Below, piece after piece: positions 34,542-44,225 of a stretch of 46,155 nt of DNA. The notes beneath the pieces are model-generated. The model ran no database searches. It saw nothing but the letters and a program-made list of their open reading frames with translations, and was not told where the DNA came from. A program made the position numbers and the translations under genes. The stretch covers positions 1 through 46,155 of the forward strand of contig NZ_CABUOD010000037.1 in assembly GCF_902493135.1 (NCBI RefSeq), given 5' to 3'. The stretch's first letter is position 1. Each line of letters starts with the position of its first letter. This DNA is from an uncultured Parabacteroides sp. Lineage in GTDB: Bacteria > Bacteroidota > Bacteroidia > Bacteroidales > Tannerellaceae.

Positions 34542-35480
34542 ATGGATAAGAAGATATTGCAAAAATACGTGGAGGGCAGTATTACGGCTGAGGAAGTTGA
34601 AACAGTCGTTGACTGGTTGGATGCAGATGAAAAGCATGTAAAAGAATTTATGACTTTGCATAAATTATATGATATTTCTATTCTTAATCAGTCAACAAAA
34701 GAACGAAAGAAAGAAAAAGTAGCTCGCACCGTCTTTCGCCGTATCGTAATAGAATTGCTAAAAGTTGCAGCCATCGCACTGATTTTGCTCAGCGGAAATT
34801 TCTTGTTGCAAAAAGATGATCAAATGGAATCTCTTCCTTCGTTTCAGACTCTATATGTTCCAGCTGGGCAACGTGCAGAATTGATTTTGCCTGATAGTAC
34901 GAAAGTCTGGCTGAATGCAAACTCGAAACTGGTCTATCCGAGCAGTTTTAAAGAAGGTATTCGGCAGGTTGAATTGGATGGAGAGGCTTATTTTGATGTT
35001 AGGCATAATAGAGATAATCCTTTTGTTGTCAGAACTAAATCAATGAACGTGACGGTGCTGGGAACGGAATTTAATGTGTCTGCTTATTCTGGTATCGAGG
35101 AATTCAATATTGCATTATTGAGAGGGAGTGTCGAGTTGAATTCACCGGATCGTTCCAGAAAATATAGAATGACGGCTGGTGAGCAGGTTCTTTATAGAGA
35201 TGGCAAATATGTTTCGGCCCAGATCGGTAGTATGGACTATTTTAAGTGGAAAGAAGGGCTCCTCAGTTTTAGTAACCAGCCGATAGATGTGATAATCGAA
35301 AAATTGCGCTTATATTATGATATCAAAATAGAAGTAGCGGATTTACCTTTCTTGAAAGAACGTTATTCCGGTAAATTCCGCGTAAAGGATGGAATTGAAC
35401 AAGTGCTGAAAGTTTTGCAGTTAGAGCATAAATTTACCTATGTGAAAGATAATGAATTGAATCTGATAACTATAAAATGA
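34542..35480 (+). CDS. FecR family anti-sigma factor (PUL 2)
   Basis: This 312-residue inner-membrane regulator has a cytoplasmic N-terminal segment (about 1-65), a transmembrane helix (about 68-90, IVIELLKVAAIALILLSGN), and a periplasmic FecR domain (VPAGQRAELILPDSTKVWLN, GEAYFDVRHNRDNPFVV, VTVLGTEFNVSAY). A C-terminal DUF4974-type domain (FSNQPIDVIIEKLRLYYDIK) completes it. It has the same architecture as the PUL 1 FecR but a different sequence, so the two systems are probably insulated. A 132-bp spacer with two hairpins separates it from susC. Confidence 0.9.
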   Translation: MDKKILQKYVEGSITAEEVETVVDWLDADEKHVKEFMTLHKLYDISILNQSTKERKKEKVARTVFRRIVIELLKVAAIALILLSGNFLLQKDDQMESLPSFQTLYVPAGQRAELILPDSTKVWLNANSKLVYPSSFKEGIRQVELDGEAYFDVRHNRDNPFVVRTKSMNVTVLGTEFNVSAYSGIEEFNIALLRGSVELNSPDRSRKYRMTAGEQVLYRDGKYVSAQIGSMDYFKWKEGLLSFSNQPIDVIIEKLRLYYDIKIEVADLPFLKERYSGKFRVKDGIEQVLKVLQLEHKFTYVKDNELNLITIK

Positions 35481-35516
35481 ATTGCCTATGGAATAAGGAA
35501 TATAGATAAAATGAAA

Positions 35517-35567
35517 ACCGGATTATGGTTCCAGCATAATCCGGTGAAAATGTCAGCCTGTTGACAT
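35517..35567 (+). promoter_or_regulatory. Tandem hairpins between fecR and susC of PUL 2
   Basis: ACCGGATTATG (35517-35527), loop GTTCCAG and CATAATCCGGT (35535-35545) form a perfect 11-bp stem. A second hairpin follows, ATGTCA/TGACAT (about 35550-35567). No T-tract follows either. They sit where the dyads of PUL 1 also sit, between fecR and susC. A processing or stability element that uncouples regulator and transporter levels is plausible. Confidence 0.5.
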
Positions 35568-35612
35568 AACCAGTAATTAAATCGAGTACTAACATTTTGA
35601 TACTACAAAGTT

Positions 35613-38600
35613 ATGAAAAAAAAGTGTACGGGGACAGACTATACCCTGTTATTAAGTGAATTTAAACATACATGTAGAGTAATGAAGTTAATCTTAAGTT
35701 TTTTGTTATTATGTGTGTCGGTCGTCTTTTCTGAAAACGTGAGTTCCCAGACAGCCCGTGTCAATATTGTGGCAAACAAGTTGTCAGTGAAAGAAATTAT
35801 CAGACAGATAGAAGACCAGACCGATTATCTTTTCGTGTACAGCAATGAAAAGGTGAATTTGAGCCAACGAATTTCTCTCAATGCTTCGGATATTTCCGTT
35901 ATTAATGTCTTGAACCGAATTTTTGAGAACTCGGATATCGGATATGCAGTGGAAGGGAATAATATCTTGTTGATGAAGAAAGAGGATCTTCCACAACAAA
36001 AAGGAAAAGTGTTGAAGGGTACTGTGAAAGATCAGAGCGGCGAACCGGTGATAGGTGCTAATGTTGTTGTAAAAGGAACGACGAATGGCACTGTTACGGA
36101 TGTGGATGGAAATTTTATATTGGAAGTTTCCAATACGGATGTTTTACAGGTTTCATTCATTGGATATATGACGCGTGAAGTCTCCGTAAAAGATAGGAAT
36201 ATGTTGAATGTAAATCTGATTGAAGATACGAAAAGTCTGGATGAGGTCGTGGTCGTAGGTTACGGAACCCAGAAAAAGGTAAATCTGACAGGTGCCGTAA
36301 ATGTGATTTCTAATGAAGATTTTGAAAATCGTCAGGCTTCGACAGTTTCCCAATTGCTACAGGGTGCTGCACCCGGATTTAATTTTGATATCGGTACACA
36401 GGATGGATTTGAACCTGGAGCAACCATGAATATTTCGATTCGTGGTATGGGATCGTTGAATGGGGGATCACCTTATGTCGTGATCGATGGTTTTCCTGGT
36501 GACTTGAATAATTTGAATCCGGAAGATATCGAATCGGTTTCCGTTTTGAAAGATGCTGCTGCTTCTGCCATTTATGGTGCAAGAGCTCCGTATGGTGTTA
36601 TCTTGGTTACAACGAAAAAAGGAAAGAAGAATGAGAAAGTCAGTGTCTCTTATACTGGTAATTTGATTGTAAAGACTGCTCAGAAACTTCCGGAAAGCTT
36701 GGACTCTTATACTTGGACCCGAATCTTGAATGAGGCGGGAGATAATATGGGGGGACATCCGTTTAGCAACGAGACCATTGACCGTGTTATAGCCTATCAA
36801 AAAGGAGATTTTGAATATATTAAAAATTCAATCCCTGGTTGGCCGGAAGGCGCTACGATCTTTGGAGCAATGCCGGAAGGAAATGTTTGGAATAATGCCA
36901 ACTTGAATTATGCCAATACGGATTGGTGGGATATCTATTTTGGTAATAGCGTGAATCAGAAGCATGATATCTCTTTGCATGGAGGTATGGATAAGGTTTC
37001 ATATTATTTCTCTGCCGGTTATATGGACGACAGCAGTGTGTTGAATTACGGAACGGACTACTTTAAAAGAATGAACACATTGGGAAAAATCAGTGTGGCT
37101 ATTACCGATTGGTGGGATTTCGGATATGAAACACGTTTTGCAAAGAAGATCAGGGAAAAACCGAATATGACGAATGAGGGAGACTATTCTTTCTTATATC
37201 GTCATATCTCTCGCAATTATCCTATTACACCATTATATGATGGATTTGGCAATTATATGTTTGAGTCTCATATTCCTTCTATGTCGGCAGGGACAGACAA
37301 ACAGGATGACATTGATTTTTGGAATAATTTTCGGATGGAACTTCGCCCGTTGAAAGGCTGGAAGATTAATGCGGATTTCGCTTATAATGTGTATAACCAG
37401 GAAATTTCGGAAGTGGAAAAGTATATATATACATATGATATAAATAATCAACCATATGAAAACGGCATAAGCATCCCGAATAATCTGACTCGGAAAAAAT
37501 ACATAAAAAAGTATTGGACGACAAATATTTATACTTCATACGATTTTGATATCAATGAAGAACATAACTTTACAATTTTAGCGGGTATGCAGTTTGAACG
37601 AGGAGATGAATCATGGGTTCAAGGTTATAAAACTGATTTAATTTCAGAAAAAGTGCCTTCATTCCCGACTGCAACCGGTGATGCTCTTCTGTCAGAAGCT
37701 TTGGCTCATAATGCTACGGAGAGTTATTTTGCGAGATTGAATTATAATTATAAAGAGAAATATTTATTTGAAGCGAATGTCCGTTATGATGGGTCTTACG
37801 TTTTCCGTAATGGGAAAAGGTGGGGAACCTTCCCGTCTTTCTCTGTCGGGTGGAATTTATATAATGAATCGTTTTGGAAAAATATCGAGCCTTATGTCAA
37901 TACGCTGAAAGTTCGAGCTTCTTGGGGACAATTAGGAAATCAGAATATTTCTCCTTATAGCGATTTGGAATTAATTCCGATATCAGCTGGTAAATTGAAC
38001 TGGATCTTTAATTATGGTTCAACGAGGCCGGTAGGCTATACTTCTGGACCTAATTTAGTGAATAGAAATTTGACATGGGAAACGGCTACTACTACTAATT
38101 TCGGGATGGATTTGTCTTTTTTGAATAATCGATTGTCGGCTACTGCAGATTGGTTTGAAAGACGGACTATTGATATGGTCGGACCGTCTCAGGCGATGCC
38201 AGGTGTATTGGGTACGAGTGTCCCTAAAGAGAATAATTCGACTTTGCGAACCCGCGGTTGGGAAATTAGTTTGAATTGGAAACATGCTTTGGAAAATGGA
38301 TTGTCGTATAATATAGGTGTAAGTTTGTATGACTATAAATCTGTTGTCACAAAATATTTTAATCCGACAGGGACATTGTCTACCTGGTATGAAGGAGCGG
38401 AGGTCGGTGATATATGGGGATATACCGTGAATGATTTGTTTCGCTCGCAAGAGGATCTGGATTCATATTTGTCAAAAGTCGATATGACTCATATTGCTGC
38501 TAATTGGAATACCGGAGATTTAAAATATGAAGATATAAATCATGACGGTAAGGTCAATAACGGAACGAATACGATTGGAAATCATGGTGATTTATCGGTT

Positions 38601-39197
38601 ATCGGTAATGATCAACCTCATTATCAATATACGATAAACGGAGGCGTGTCTTATAAAGGTTTTGATTTCTCTATGCTTTGGAGAGGCGTTGCTAAAAAGG
38701 ATATGTATTTCTACCGCGGATCCAATATATATTGGGGATTTATGGGCGGTTGGTGGGAGTCTTGTCTGACTCCTGAACATCTGGATTATTTTAGAGATCA
38801 GCCGGGTTCTAAATATAGCGGATTGTATGAAGGGGATGCCAATATAAATACGGATGCTTATTGGCCCAGACCTTATCTGAATAATACGGAAGAAGCGAAA
38901 AATAAAAATCATGCGAATACGCGCTATTTGCAGAATGCGGCTTATTTACGTTTGCAAAATGTTCAGTTAGGCTATAGTTTCCCTCGTAGTATTACTTCAA
39001 AGATGCATTTGGAAAAGCTTCGGATCTATTTCTCAGGTGAGAATTTATTGACATTTTCGAAGTTGCCGAACGGGATAGACCCGGTTGCTCCGGTCGGTTT
39101 TCCTACAGGAGGTGAGTTTTTTGGCACTGCCGGTTCGGGACGCTTGACTTATGGTGCTGATAGAATCTATTCTATTGGTTTGACTGTAACTTATTAA
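35613..39197 (+). CDS. SusC/RagA-type TonB-dependent transporter with STN domain (PUL 2)
   Basis: This 1194-residue outer-membrane glycan importer has a 23-residue leader before the signal peptide (MKLILSFLLLCVSVVFSENV from residue 24). It then has an STN signalling domain (about 48-118, SVKEIIRQIEDQTDYLFVYS), a carboxypeptidase-like domain (about 133-208, GTVKDQSGEPVIGANVVVKG), the signature DEVVVVGYGTQKK (about 210-222), a plug (SIRGMGSLNGGSPYVVIDGF) and a barrel ending IGLTVTY. The first methionine (35613) fits the common long leader of STN-type SusC, but 35682 is possible. SusD follows 26 bp later. Confidence 0.93.
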   Translation: MKKKCTGTDYTLLLSEFKHTCRVMKLILSFLLLCVSVVFSENVSSQTARVNIVANKLSVKEIIRQIEDQTDYLFVYSNEKVNLSQRISLNASDISVINVLNRIFENSDIGYAVEGNNILLMKKEDLPQQKGKVLKGTVKDQSGEPVIGANVVVKGTTNGTVTDVDGNFILEVSNTDVLQVSFIGYMTREVSVKDRNMLNVNLIEDTKSLDEVVVVGYGTQKKVNLTGAVNVISNEDFENRQASTVSQLLQGAAPGFNFDIGTQDGFEPGATMNISIRGMGSLNGGSPYVVIDGFPGDLNNLNPEDIESVSVLKDAAASAIYGARAPYGVILVTTKKGKKNEKVSVSYTGNLIVKTAQKLPESLDSYTWTRILNEAGDNMGGHPFSNETIDRVIAYQKGDFEYIKNSIPGWPEGATIFGAMPEGNVWNNANLNYANTDWWDIYFGNSVNQKHDISLHGGMDKVSYYFSAGYMDDSSVLNYGTDYFKRMNTLGKISVAITDWWDFGYETRFAKKIREKPNMTNEGDYSFLYRHISRNYPITPLYDGFGNYMFESHIPSMSAGTDKQDDIDFWNNFRMELRPLKGWKINADFAYNVYNQEISEVEKYIYTYDINNQPYENGISIPNNLTRKKYIKKYWTTNIYTSYDFDINEEHNFTILAGMQFERGDESWVQGYKTDLISEKVPSFPTATGDALLSEALAHNATESYFARLNYNYKEKYLFEANVRYDGSYVFRNGKRWGTFPSFSVGWNLYNESFWKNIEPYVNTLKVRASWGQLGNQNISPYSDLELIPISAGKLNWIFNYGSTRPVGYTSGPNLVNRNLTWETATTTNFGMDLSFLNNRLSATADWFERRTIDMVGPSQAMPGVLGTSVPKENNSTLRTRGWEISLNWKHALENGLSYNIGVSLYDYKSVVTKYFNPTGTLSTWYEGAEVGDIWGYTVNDLFRSQEDLDSYLSKVDMTHIAANWNTGDLKYEDINHDGKVNNGTNTIGNHGDLSVIGNDQPHYQYTINGGVSYKGFDFSMLWRGVAKKDMYFYRGSNIYWGFMGGWWESCLTPEHLDYFRDQPGSKYSGLYEGDANINTDAYWPRPYLNNTEEAKNKNHANTRYLQNAAYLRLQNVQLGYSFPRSITSKMHLEKLRIYFSGENLLTFSKLPNGIDPVAPVGFPTGGEFFGTAGSGRLTYGADRIYSIGLTVTY

Positions 39198-39223
39198 GTT
39201 TAATTTATTAAGGAGAAAAGATT

Positions 39224-40933
39224 ATGAAACGATTCATATTGACAGCAGTCTCATTTATGACATTATTGTGTTCGTGTGAGAATTTTATTGATTTGCAGCC
39301 GATGGATAAAATTACGATGGATGATTATTGGAGTACTTCGACTGAGTTGGAATATTATATGCGGCAATTTTATCCATCATTTTGTCCATGGACACAGATG
39401 GTTGCGGAGATGGCAACGGATAATGACGATATGATAACCGGAAGTCCGAGCGTAGTCATGAATGGGGTCCGTTCAAAAACTACCGGCAATTGGACTGGAG
39501 AATGGACAAGCATCCGTAATGTAAATATCTTCTTTGAACATTATACGAAATGTCAAAGTGGATATGACGCATATAAGCAGTATTTGGGAGAGGCCTATTT
39601 CTTCCGTGCTTGGTTCTATTTTAATTTATTGAAGAAATACGGGGATGTTCCCTGGTATTCACATGTGATACAAATGGACGATGCCGAAGAGTTGATGCGT
39701 CCGAGGGATTCTCGTTTGTTGATAGCCGATTCGATATTGGCAGACCTCGATAATGCCATTACACATCTTGAGTTGAGAAAAGATGTCGGGAATAACCGGA
39801 TTAATAAAGAAGCAGCGTTGGCGTTTAAGACCCGTGTCGCTTTATTTGAAGGTTCTTGGCAAAAATACCATGCAAGTACGGATTTCGGAACTGCCGGAGC
39901 TGATCCGTCCAAGTACTTTGAGATTTGTGTGGAAGCGGCGGAAGAACTGATGAAGGGAGATTATAAAGTCGGCATTTATAGTACGGGAAATCCGGATGAA
40001 GACTATTATAAATTGTTTGGTTTCGATAATATGTCGGATGTAAATGAAGTGCTTCTCTATCGCGCTTTCAATGCTGCGGAAGGGGCTGGCAATTCGACCC
40101 AAGGATTTATTACCTATAACAGTAACTCGAAGGGTATCACTTGGGAACTCGTTTCCTCCTATTTAGGTAAAAATGGCAAGCCGTATGACTATTTGAACAC
40201 GGCGGCAGCGAATAAGGGAAATGCATTTTTGACGAAGATCGCAGAAGATTGTGACGTCCGTTTAAAATCGACCGTTTGGATTCCCGGCGATTTGATGTCA
40301 GTAGGAGAGAATGCCTATTTTAATGGACCGGCCATTGAAGGTGGTGCCTTACAATTATGTCCGACAGGTTTCCAGGTAAAAAAGACCGCAAACCCCAATT
40401 CCCCGGCTGCCGGAAAATCCTGGGAAACACAGGCAGAAACTGGGCTTATCCTGTTGCGTTATGGTGAAGTTTTGCTCAATTATGCAGAAGCCAAATGTGA
40501 ATTGGATAATTCGGTTGCATACGAAGCTTTGAATTTATTGAGACAACGTGCCGGAATGCCTGATTTTACCGTGAATGCACAAAGTCTGGACAAGAATAAG
40601 GTGGACTATGGGTATTCCATTACGGATGAATTATATGAGATCCGGAGGGAAAGGAGAGTGGAGATGGCTTTGGAAGGACAACGGGATGAAGATTATATGA
40701 GATGGGCGGCAAGTACGCTCTTTAAGAATAAACGGCCGAAAGGATATCCCGTTGATTTGGCTCAAAATCCGAATTTCAGTTCAAAGGTAGACGAAAATGG
40801 ATTGATTGACTATTATAAAGGAGTAATGCCTGATGGTTATCAATTTAGAGATAAACAGGATTATTTGTATTCTATTCCGCAGGATGAATTAACATTGAAT
40901 CCTAATCTGAGACAAAATCCAGGATGGAATTAA
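39224..40933 (+). CDS. SusD/RagB-type outer-membrane lipoprotein (PUL 2)
   Basis: This 569-residue surface lipoprotein pairs with the preceding SusC. The lipobox ends at C18 (LLCSC). SusD features include EAYFFRAWFYFNLLKKYGDV (about 124-143), LLRYGEVLLNYAEAKCELDN near residue 410 and the C-terminal YEIRRERRVEMALEGQRDED segment. It ends LRQNPGWN, typical of the family. It is followed 18 bp later by the WbsX-like lipoprotein gene, so the three are one operon. Confidence 0.92.
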   Translation: MKRFILTAVSFMTLLCSCENFIDLQPMDKITMDDYWSTSTELEYYMRQFYPSFCPWTQMVAEMATDNDDMITGSPSVVMNGVRSKTTGNWTGEWTSIRNVNIFFEHYTKCQSGYDAYKQYLGEAYFFRAWFYFNLLKKYGDVPWYSHVIQMDDAEELMRPRDSRLLIADSILADLDNAITHLELRKDVGNNRINKEAALAFKTRVALFEGSWQKYHASTDFGTAGADPSKYFEICVEAAEELMKGDYKVGIYSTGNPDEDYYKLFGFDNMSDVNEVLLYRAFNAAEGAGNSTQGFITYNSNSKGITWELVSSYLGKNGKPYDYLNTAAANKGNAFLTKIAEDCDVRLKSTVWIPGDLMSVGENAYFNGPAIEGGALQLCPTGFQVKKTANPNSPAAGKSWETQAETGLILLRYGEVLLNYAEAKCELDNSVAYEALNLLRQRAGMPDFTVNAQSLDKNKVDYGYSITDELYEIRRERRVEMALEGQRDEDYMRWAASTLFKNKRPKGYPVDLAQNPNFSSKVDENGLIDYYKGVMPDGYQFRDKQDYLYSIPQDELTLNPNLRQNPGWN

Positions 40934-40951
40934 TCATTAAATTGTCATATT

Positions 40952-42169
40952 ATGAGAATCAAATCGAGTTGGTTGGTGTTTTGCACTATGTGCATGGGTT
41001 TATTGATGGGTGCCTGCCTGAATGTGCAGGCGGAGAAAAATGGGGAAAAGAAGGTTCATGCCAATGCCGTCCCAGAGTATTATGTGGCTGCTTATATTTG
41101 GCCTTCTTGCCATGACGATCCGATGGGAAATAAAGTGCTATGGCCGGAAGGAACCGGAGAGTGGGAAATTATTAAAAAGGGAAATCCTCGTTTTGAAGGA
41201 CATTATCAACCGAAAGTGCCTTTGTGGGGATACGAGTTGGACAATGATCGTAAAGTAATGGAGAAATGGATCGATGCAGCTACCGACCACGGTGTGAATA
41301 CGTTTATATTCGATTGGTACTGGTTCAATAACGGTCCGTTTCTGGAAGGCTGCTTAAATGATGGTTTTTTGAAAGCCCAGAATAATCATAAAATGAATTT
41401 CTATATCATGTGGGCTGACCATGATGTGGCACGAAATTATTGGAATGTACACCGTTATAAAGAAGATAACTCTCGTTTGTGGGATGGGGCTATCGATTGG
41501 GAGAATTTCCGTATAGTTGTAAAACGCGTGATCGACCAGTATTTTAAACAACCGAATTATTTGAAATTGGATGGTAAGCCGGTCTTTTCTGTTTTTAGTT
41601 TGGATAATCTGATTAAAACTTTCGGAAGTGTGGAAGAAACTCGTAAAGGCCTGGAGTATTTTAAGGAAGAAGTAAAAAAGGCAGGATTTCCTGGGTTACA
41701 TGTCCAATTGATGGCTGGTGGTGTACCGAATGAAGGTTTGCTTGAAAAGATCAAAGCGTTAGATGTTAATAGTTTGACACAATACAATTGGGGCGGTCCG
41801 ATCTATGAAGATTATGTCCGTTGGGGTACGGAAGCGTTGGAACGTCTTCAGAAATGGGATGAAGCAGTTTCTATCCCTTATTTTCCGAATGCCTCTATCG
41901 GTTGGGATGATACGCCTCGTTTCCCTCATAAGACACAGAAAGATGTGGTTCATTTGAACCAATCTCCACAAAGCTTTGCCGCTTTTTTGCAAAAGGCAAA
42001 AGAGTATTGTGATGAACATCCTGATCAACCAAAGTTGATTACACTTTATGCCTGGAATGAATGGGTGGAAGGTGCTTATCTGTTACCGGATATGAAATAT
42101 GGTTTTGATTATCTGAATGTGGTAAAAGATGTGATGGTTGATGGTAAATATGGGAAATACACCAAATAG
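40952..42169 (+). CDS. WbsX / GH99-like lipoprotein (PUL 2)
   Basis: This 405-residue exported protein, probably a lipoprotein (lipobox LMGAC, C22), belongs to the WbsX group. These proteins are annotated as glycosyltransferase WbsX but share the (beta/alpha)8 fold of GH99 endo-mannosidases. Family landmarks are YYVAAYIWPSCHDDPMGN near the N-terminus, GTGEWE, RFEGHYQPKVPLWGY, FIFDWYWFNNG and the C-terminal YAWNEWVEGAYLLPD. Export and a SusCD neighbour argue for a glycoside hydrolase, probably endo-acting at the cell surface, rather than a transferase. The linkage cut cannot be read from sequence. GH20 downstream suggests an N-acetylhexosamine-containing glycan. Confidence 0.8.
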   Translation: MRIKSSWLVFCTMCMGLLMGACLNVQAEKNGEKKVHANAVPEYYVAAYIWPSCHDDPMGNKVLWPEGTGEWEIIKKGNPRFEGHYQPKVPLWGYELDNDRKVMEKWIDAATDHGVNTFIFDWYWFNNGPFLEGCLNDGFLKAQNNHKMNFYIMWADHDVARNYWNVHRYKEDNSRLWDGAIDWENFRIVVKRVIDQYFKQPNYLKLDGKPVFSVFSLDNLIKTFGSVEETRKGLEYFKEEVKKAGFPGLHVQLMAGGVPNEGLLEKIKALDVNSLTQYNWGGPIYEDYVRWGTEALERLQKWDEAVSIPYFPNASIGWDDTPRFPHKTQKDVVHLNQSPQSFAAFLQKAKEYCDEHPDQPKLITLYAWNEWVEGAYLLPDMKYGFDYLNVVKDVMVDGKYGKYTK

Positions 42170-42193
42170 TTGATATTTGGATAATTATTTTTT

Positions 42194-42236
42194 GCCCTTA
42201 CAGATATTCGGTTTTGGGGACGGTATTTGTAAGGGC
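42194..42236 (+). terminator. Hairpin ending the PUL 2 SusCD-WbsX operon
   Basis: GCCCTTACAGATA (42194-42206) pairs with TATTTGTAAGGGC (42224-42236), 12 of 13 positions, with a 17-nt loop, 24 bp after the WbsX stop. T-richness is on the 5' side (ATTATTTTTT) rather than the 3' side, so its efficiency as an intrinsic terminator is uncertain. Confidence 0.5.
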
Positions 42237-42441
42237 TATCATTCGTGATATTGCGGTTCTATTCGGTTCAATCTACTTCCTTATTGTAAAACAAGAACTT
42301 TTGGAAAATGTCTTCGGCAATAAAACCTTTGCTTTTGATTGGATTTATGTCAAAGAAAAGATGGCTGATTAGTCAATTTGACATTAAGACATTAAAGTGT
42401 TGTTTTTTAGATATAGCACTTCGACTATTAGATAAAAAGAT

Positions 42442-42449
42442 TAATTTTG
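42442..42449 (+). promoter_or_regulatory. -7 element of the GH20 gene
   Basis: TAATTTTG is an exact match to TAnnTTTG and ends 53 bp before the ATG. The upstream -33 region is weak. It implies the GH20 gene has its own promoter independent of the PUL 2 SusCD operon. Confidence 0.5.
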
Positions 42450-42502
42450 TAGTTCAGTGTGATACAGTTATCATATTGAGCTAACTTTAAATTCAGATAT
42501 CT

Positions 42503-44101
42503 ATGAAGTCAAGTATTCTTATTTCCCTTTGTTTGGCATTTCTTTGTTCTTGTCAGGAACCTCCGGTAGAAGAATATGCCGTGATTCCCCAACCGGCGGA
42601 AATCGCCTACACTTCCGGGTTTGTCAAATTGAAAAGTCAGCCGGTTGTCGCTTATCCTTCAGAACTGGCGAATGAAGCTCAACTTCTTCAATCCTATTTG
42701 TCTTCCGACTTTTCAGTCGAAGCCGTATTGAAAGATGGTGGTGGAAAGGCAGATATAACCTTACAGTTGGATCCTGCGGTTTTGCCGGATAAAAAGGAAG
42801 GCTACGTGTTGGACGCTATATCCGGAAAGATCATGATAAAAGCCAATTCACCGGCCGGTATTCTGAATGGTGTCCAGACTTTACGGCAGGTGATCAAGGA
42901 AAAAGACGGCAAGTTGATGGTACAGAAAGCGACCGTTACGGATTATCCTGCTTTTTCCTGGCGTGCCTTTATGTTGGATGAAGGACGTTATTTCAAAGGC
43001 AAAGAGGTGGTGAAGCAATTGCTGGATGACATGGCAGACCTGAAAATGAATGTTTTCCATTGGCATCTGACGAATGATCAGGGATGGCGTATCGAGATAA
43101 AGAAATATCCGAAACTCACGGAAATAGGAGCTTTCAGGGACTCTTCCGAGATTAATCATTTTGGGAGTGACGTATATGACGGTAAACGTCATGGCGGTTT
43201 TTATACGCAGGAAGATTTAAAAGAGATTGTGGAGTATGCGGCTAAACGTCACATCACGATAGTGCCGGAGGTAAGTATGCCGGGACATGCCAGTGCGGCA
43301 ATCGCTTCTTATCCTTGGCTCGGTACAAGCGGGAAGCAGATCAAAGTGCCGGGTAAATTCGGCGTGCATTATGAAGTTTTTAATGTGGCCGATCCTAAAG
43401 TAATGCAATTTTTGGACAATGTGACGGATGAGGTGATTGCGATCTTCCCCGGAGCCGTGTTCCATATCGGAGGCGATGAAGTAAAGTACGACCAATGGAA
43501 AAACTCCCCTGTGGTCCGTGCTTATATGGCCAAACATAACCTGAAGACTCCGGCTGAGCTCCAGGTCTATTTTACGAATGAGATATCCAATATGTTGGCA
43601 GCAAAAGGCAAGAGAATGATGGGATGGAATGAAATTACCGGAGATAAATTGCATGAATATCAATCGGATGCCGATACGGAAGGTGTAAAACAAGAGTTGG
43701 CTTCCGGCACGGTTGTCCATTTCTGGAAAGGAGACACGGCTCTTGTTAGGAAAACAATAGAAAAAGGATATGATGTCGTGAATTCTTATCATGAATATAC
43801 CTATCTGGATTATTCATACGAGTCGATTCCTATGGAAAAAGCTTACTCGTTCAATCCTGTACCGGAAGGCCTGACGGATGATCAGAAAAGTAAAGTGTTG
43901 GGATTGGGATGCCAGATGTGGGGAGAATTTATTCCGACAGTCGAGAGCATGAATCTGAAAGTCTACCCCCGCCTGGCCGCTTATGCGGAAACAGGGTGGA
44001 CAGATGCTTCGAACAAGGACTATCAACGTTTCCTGAACAAGTTGGATTTCTTCCTGCAAAAATGGAATGCAGAAGGAATTACCTGTGGGCCGGTTCAATA
44101 G
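42503..44101 (+). CDS. GH20 beta-N-acetylhexosaminidase lipoprotein
   Basis: This 532-residue exo-enzyme removes terminal beta-linked GlcNAc or GalNAc. The lipobox ends at C17 (FLCSC). An N-terminal GH20b domain (about 25-145) precedes the catalytic (beta/alpha)8 barrel, with RAFMLDEGRYF, FHWHLTNDQGWRIEI, EVSMPGHASAA and FHIGGDEV containing the D325-E326 pair used for substrate-assisted catalysis. The C-terminal LGLGCQMWGEFI supplies the expected Trp. Length is typical. It has its own promoter, so it may serve PUL 2, PUL 1 (trimming GlcNAc or GalNAc after GH88 acts) or both. Confidence 0.93.
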   Translation: MKSSILISLCLAFLCSCQEPPVEEYAVIPQPAEIAYTSGFVKLKSQPVVAYPSELANEAQLLQSYLSSDFSVEAVLKDGGGKADITLQLDPAVLPDKKEGYVLDAISGKIMIKANSPAGILNGVQTLRQVIKEKDGKLMVQKATVTDYPAFSWRAFMLDEGRYFKGKEVVKQLLDDMADLKMNVFHWHLTNDQGWRIEIKKYPKLTEIGAFRDSSEINHFGSDVYDGKRHGGFYTQEDLKEIVEYAAKRHITIVPEVSMPGHASAAIASYPWLGTSGKQIKVPGKFGVHYEVFNVADPKVMQFLDNVTDEVIAIFPGAVFHIGGDEVKYDQWKNSPVVRAYMAKHNLKTPAELQVYFTNEISNMLAAKGKRMMGWNEITGDKLHEYQSDADTEGVKQELASGTVVHFWKGDTALVRKTIEKGYDVVNSYHEYTYLDYSYESIPMEKAYSFNPVPEGLTDDQKSKVLGLGCQMWGEFIPTVESMNLKVYPRLAAYAETGWTDASNKDYQRFLNKLDFFLQKWNAEGITCGPVQ

Positions 44102-44225
44102 TAAATCATTGTTAAATAATAAAATAACATTGATCCGGGTTAAACCTTTCGTCCGTCTCCAAGTCTATTATCCAGAAGCGCTTCAAAAACAAATAAGTTT
44201 AATATTAATAACAGGTAATTAGTTT

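Larger units (their letters stand above)
42170..42502. other. 333-bp gap before the GH20 gene
   Basis: It contains a strong hairpin (42194-42236), an AT-rich stretch with nothing recognisable, a small near-palindrome GTCAATTTGAC (42372-42382) and a -7 promoter box (42442-42449). No ORF of note is present. It divides the SusCD-WbsX operon from the GH20 gene. Confidence 0.6.
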
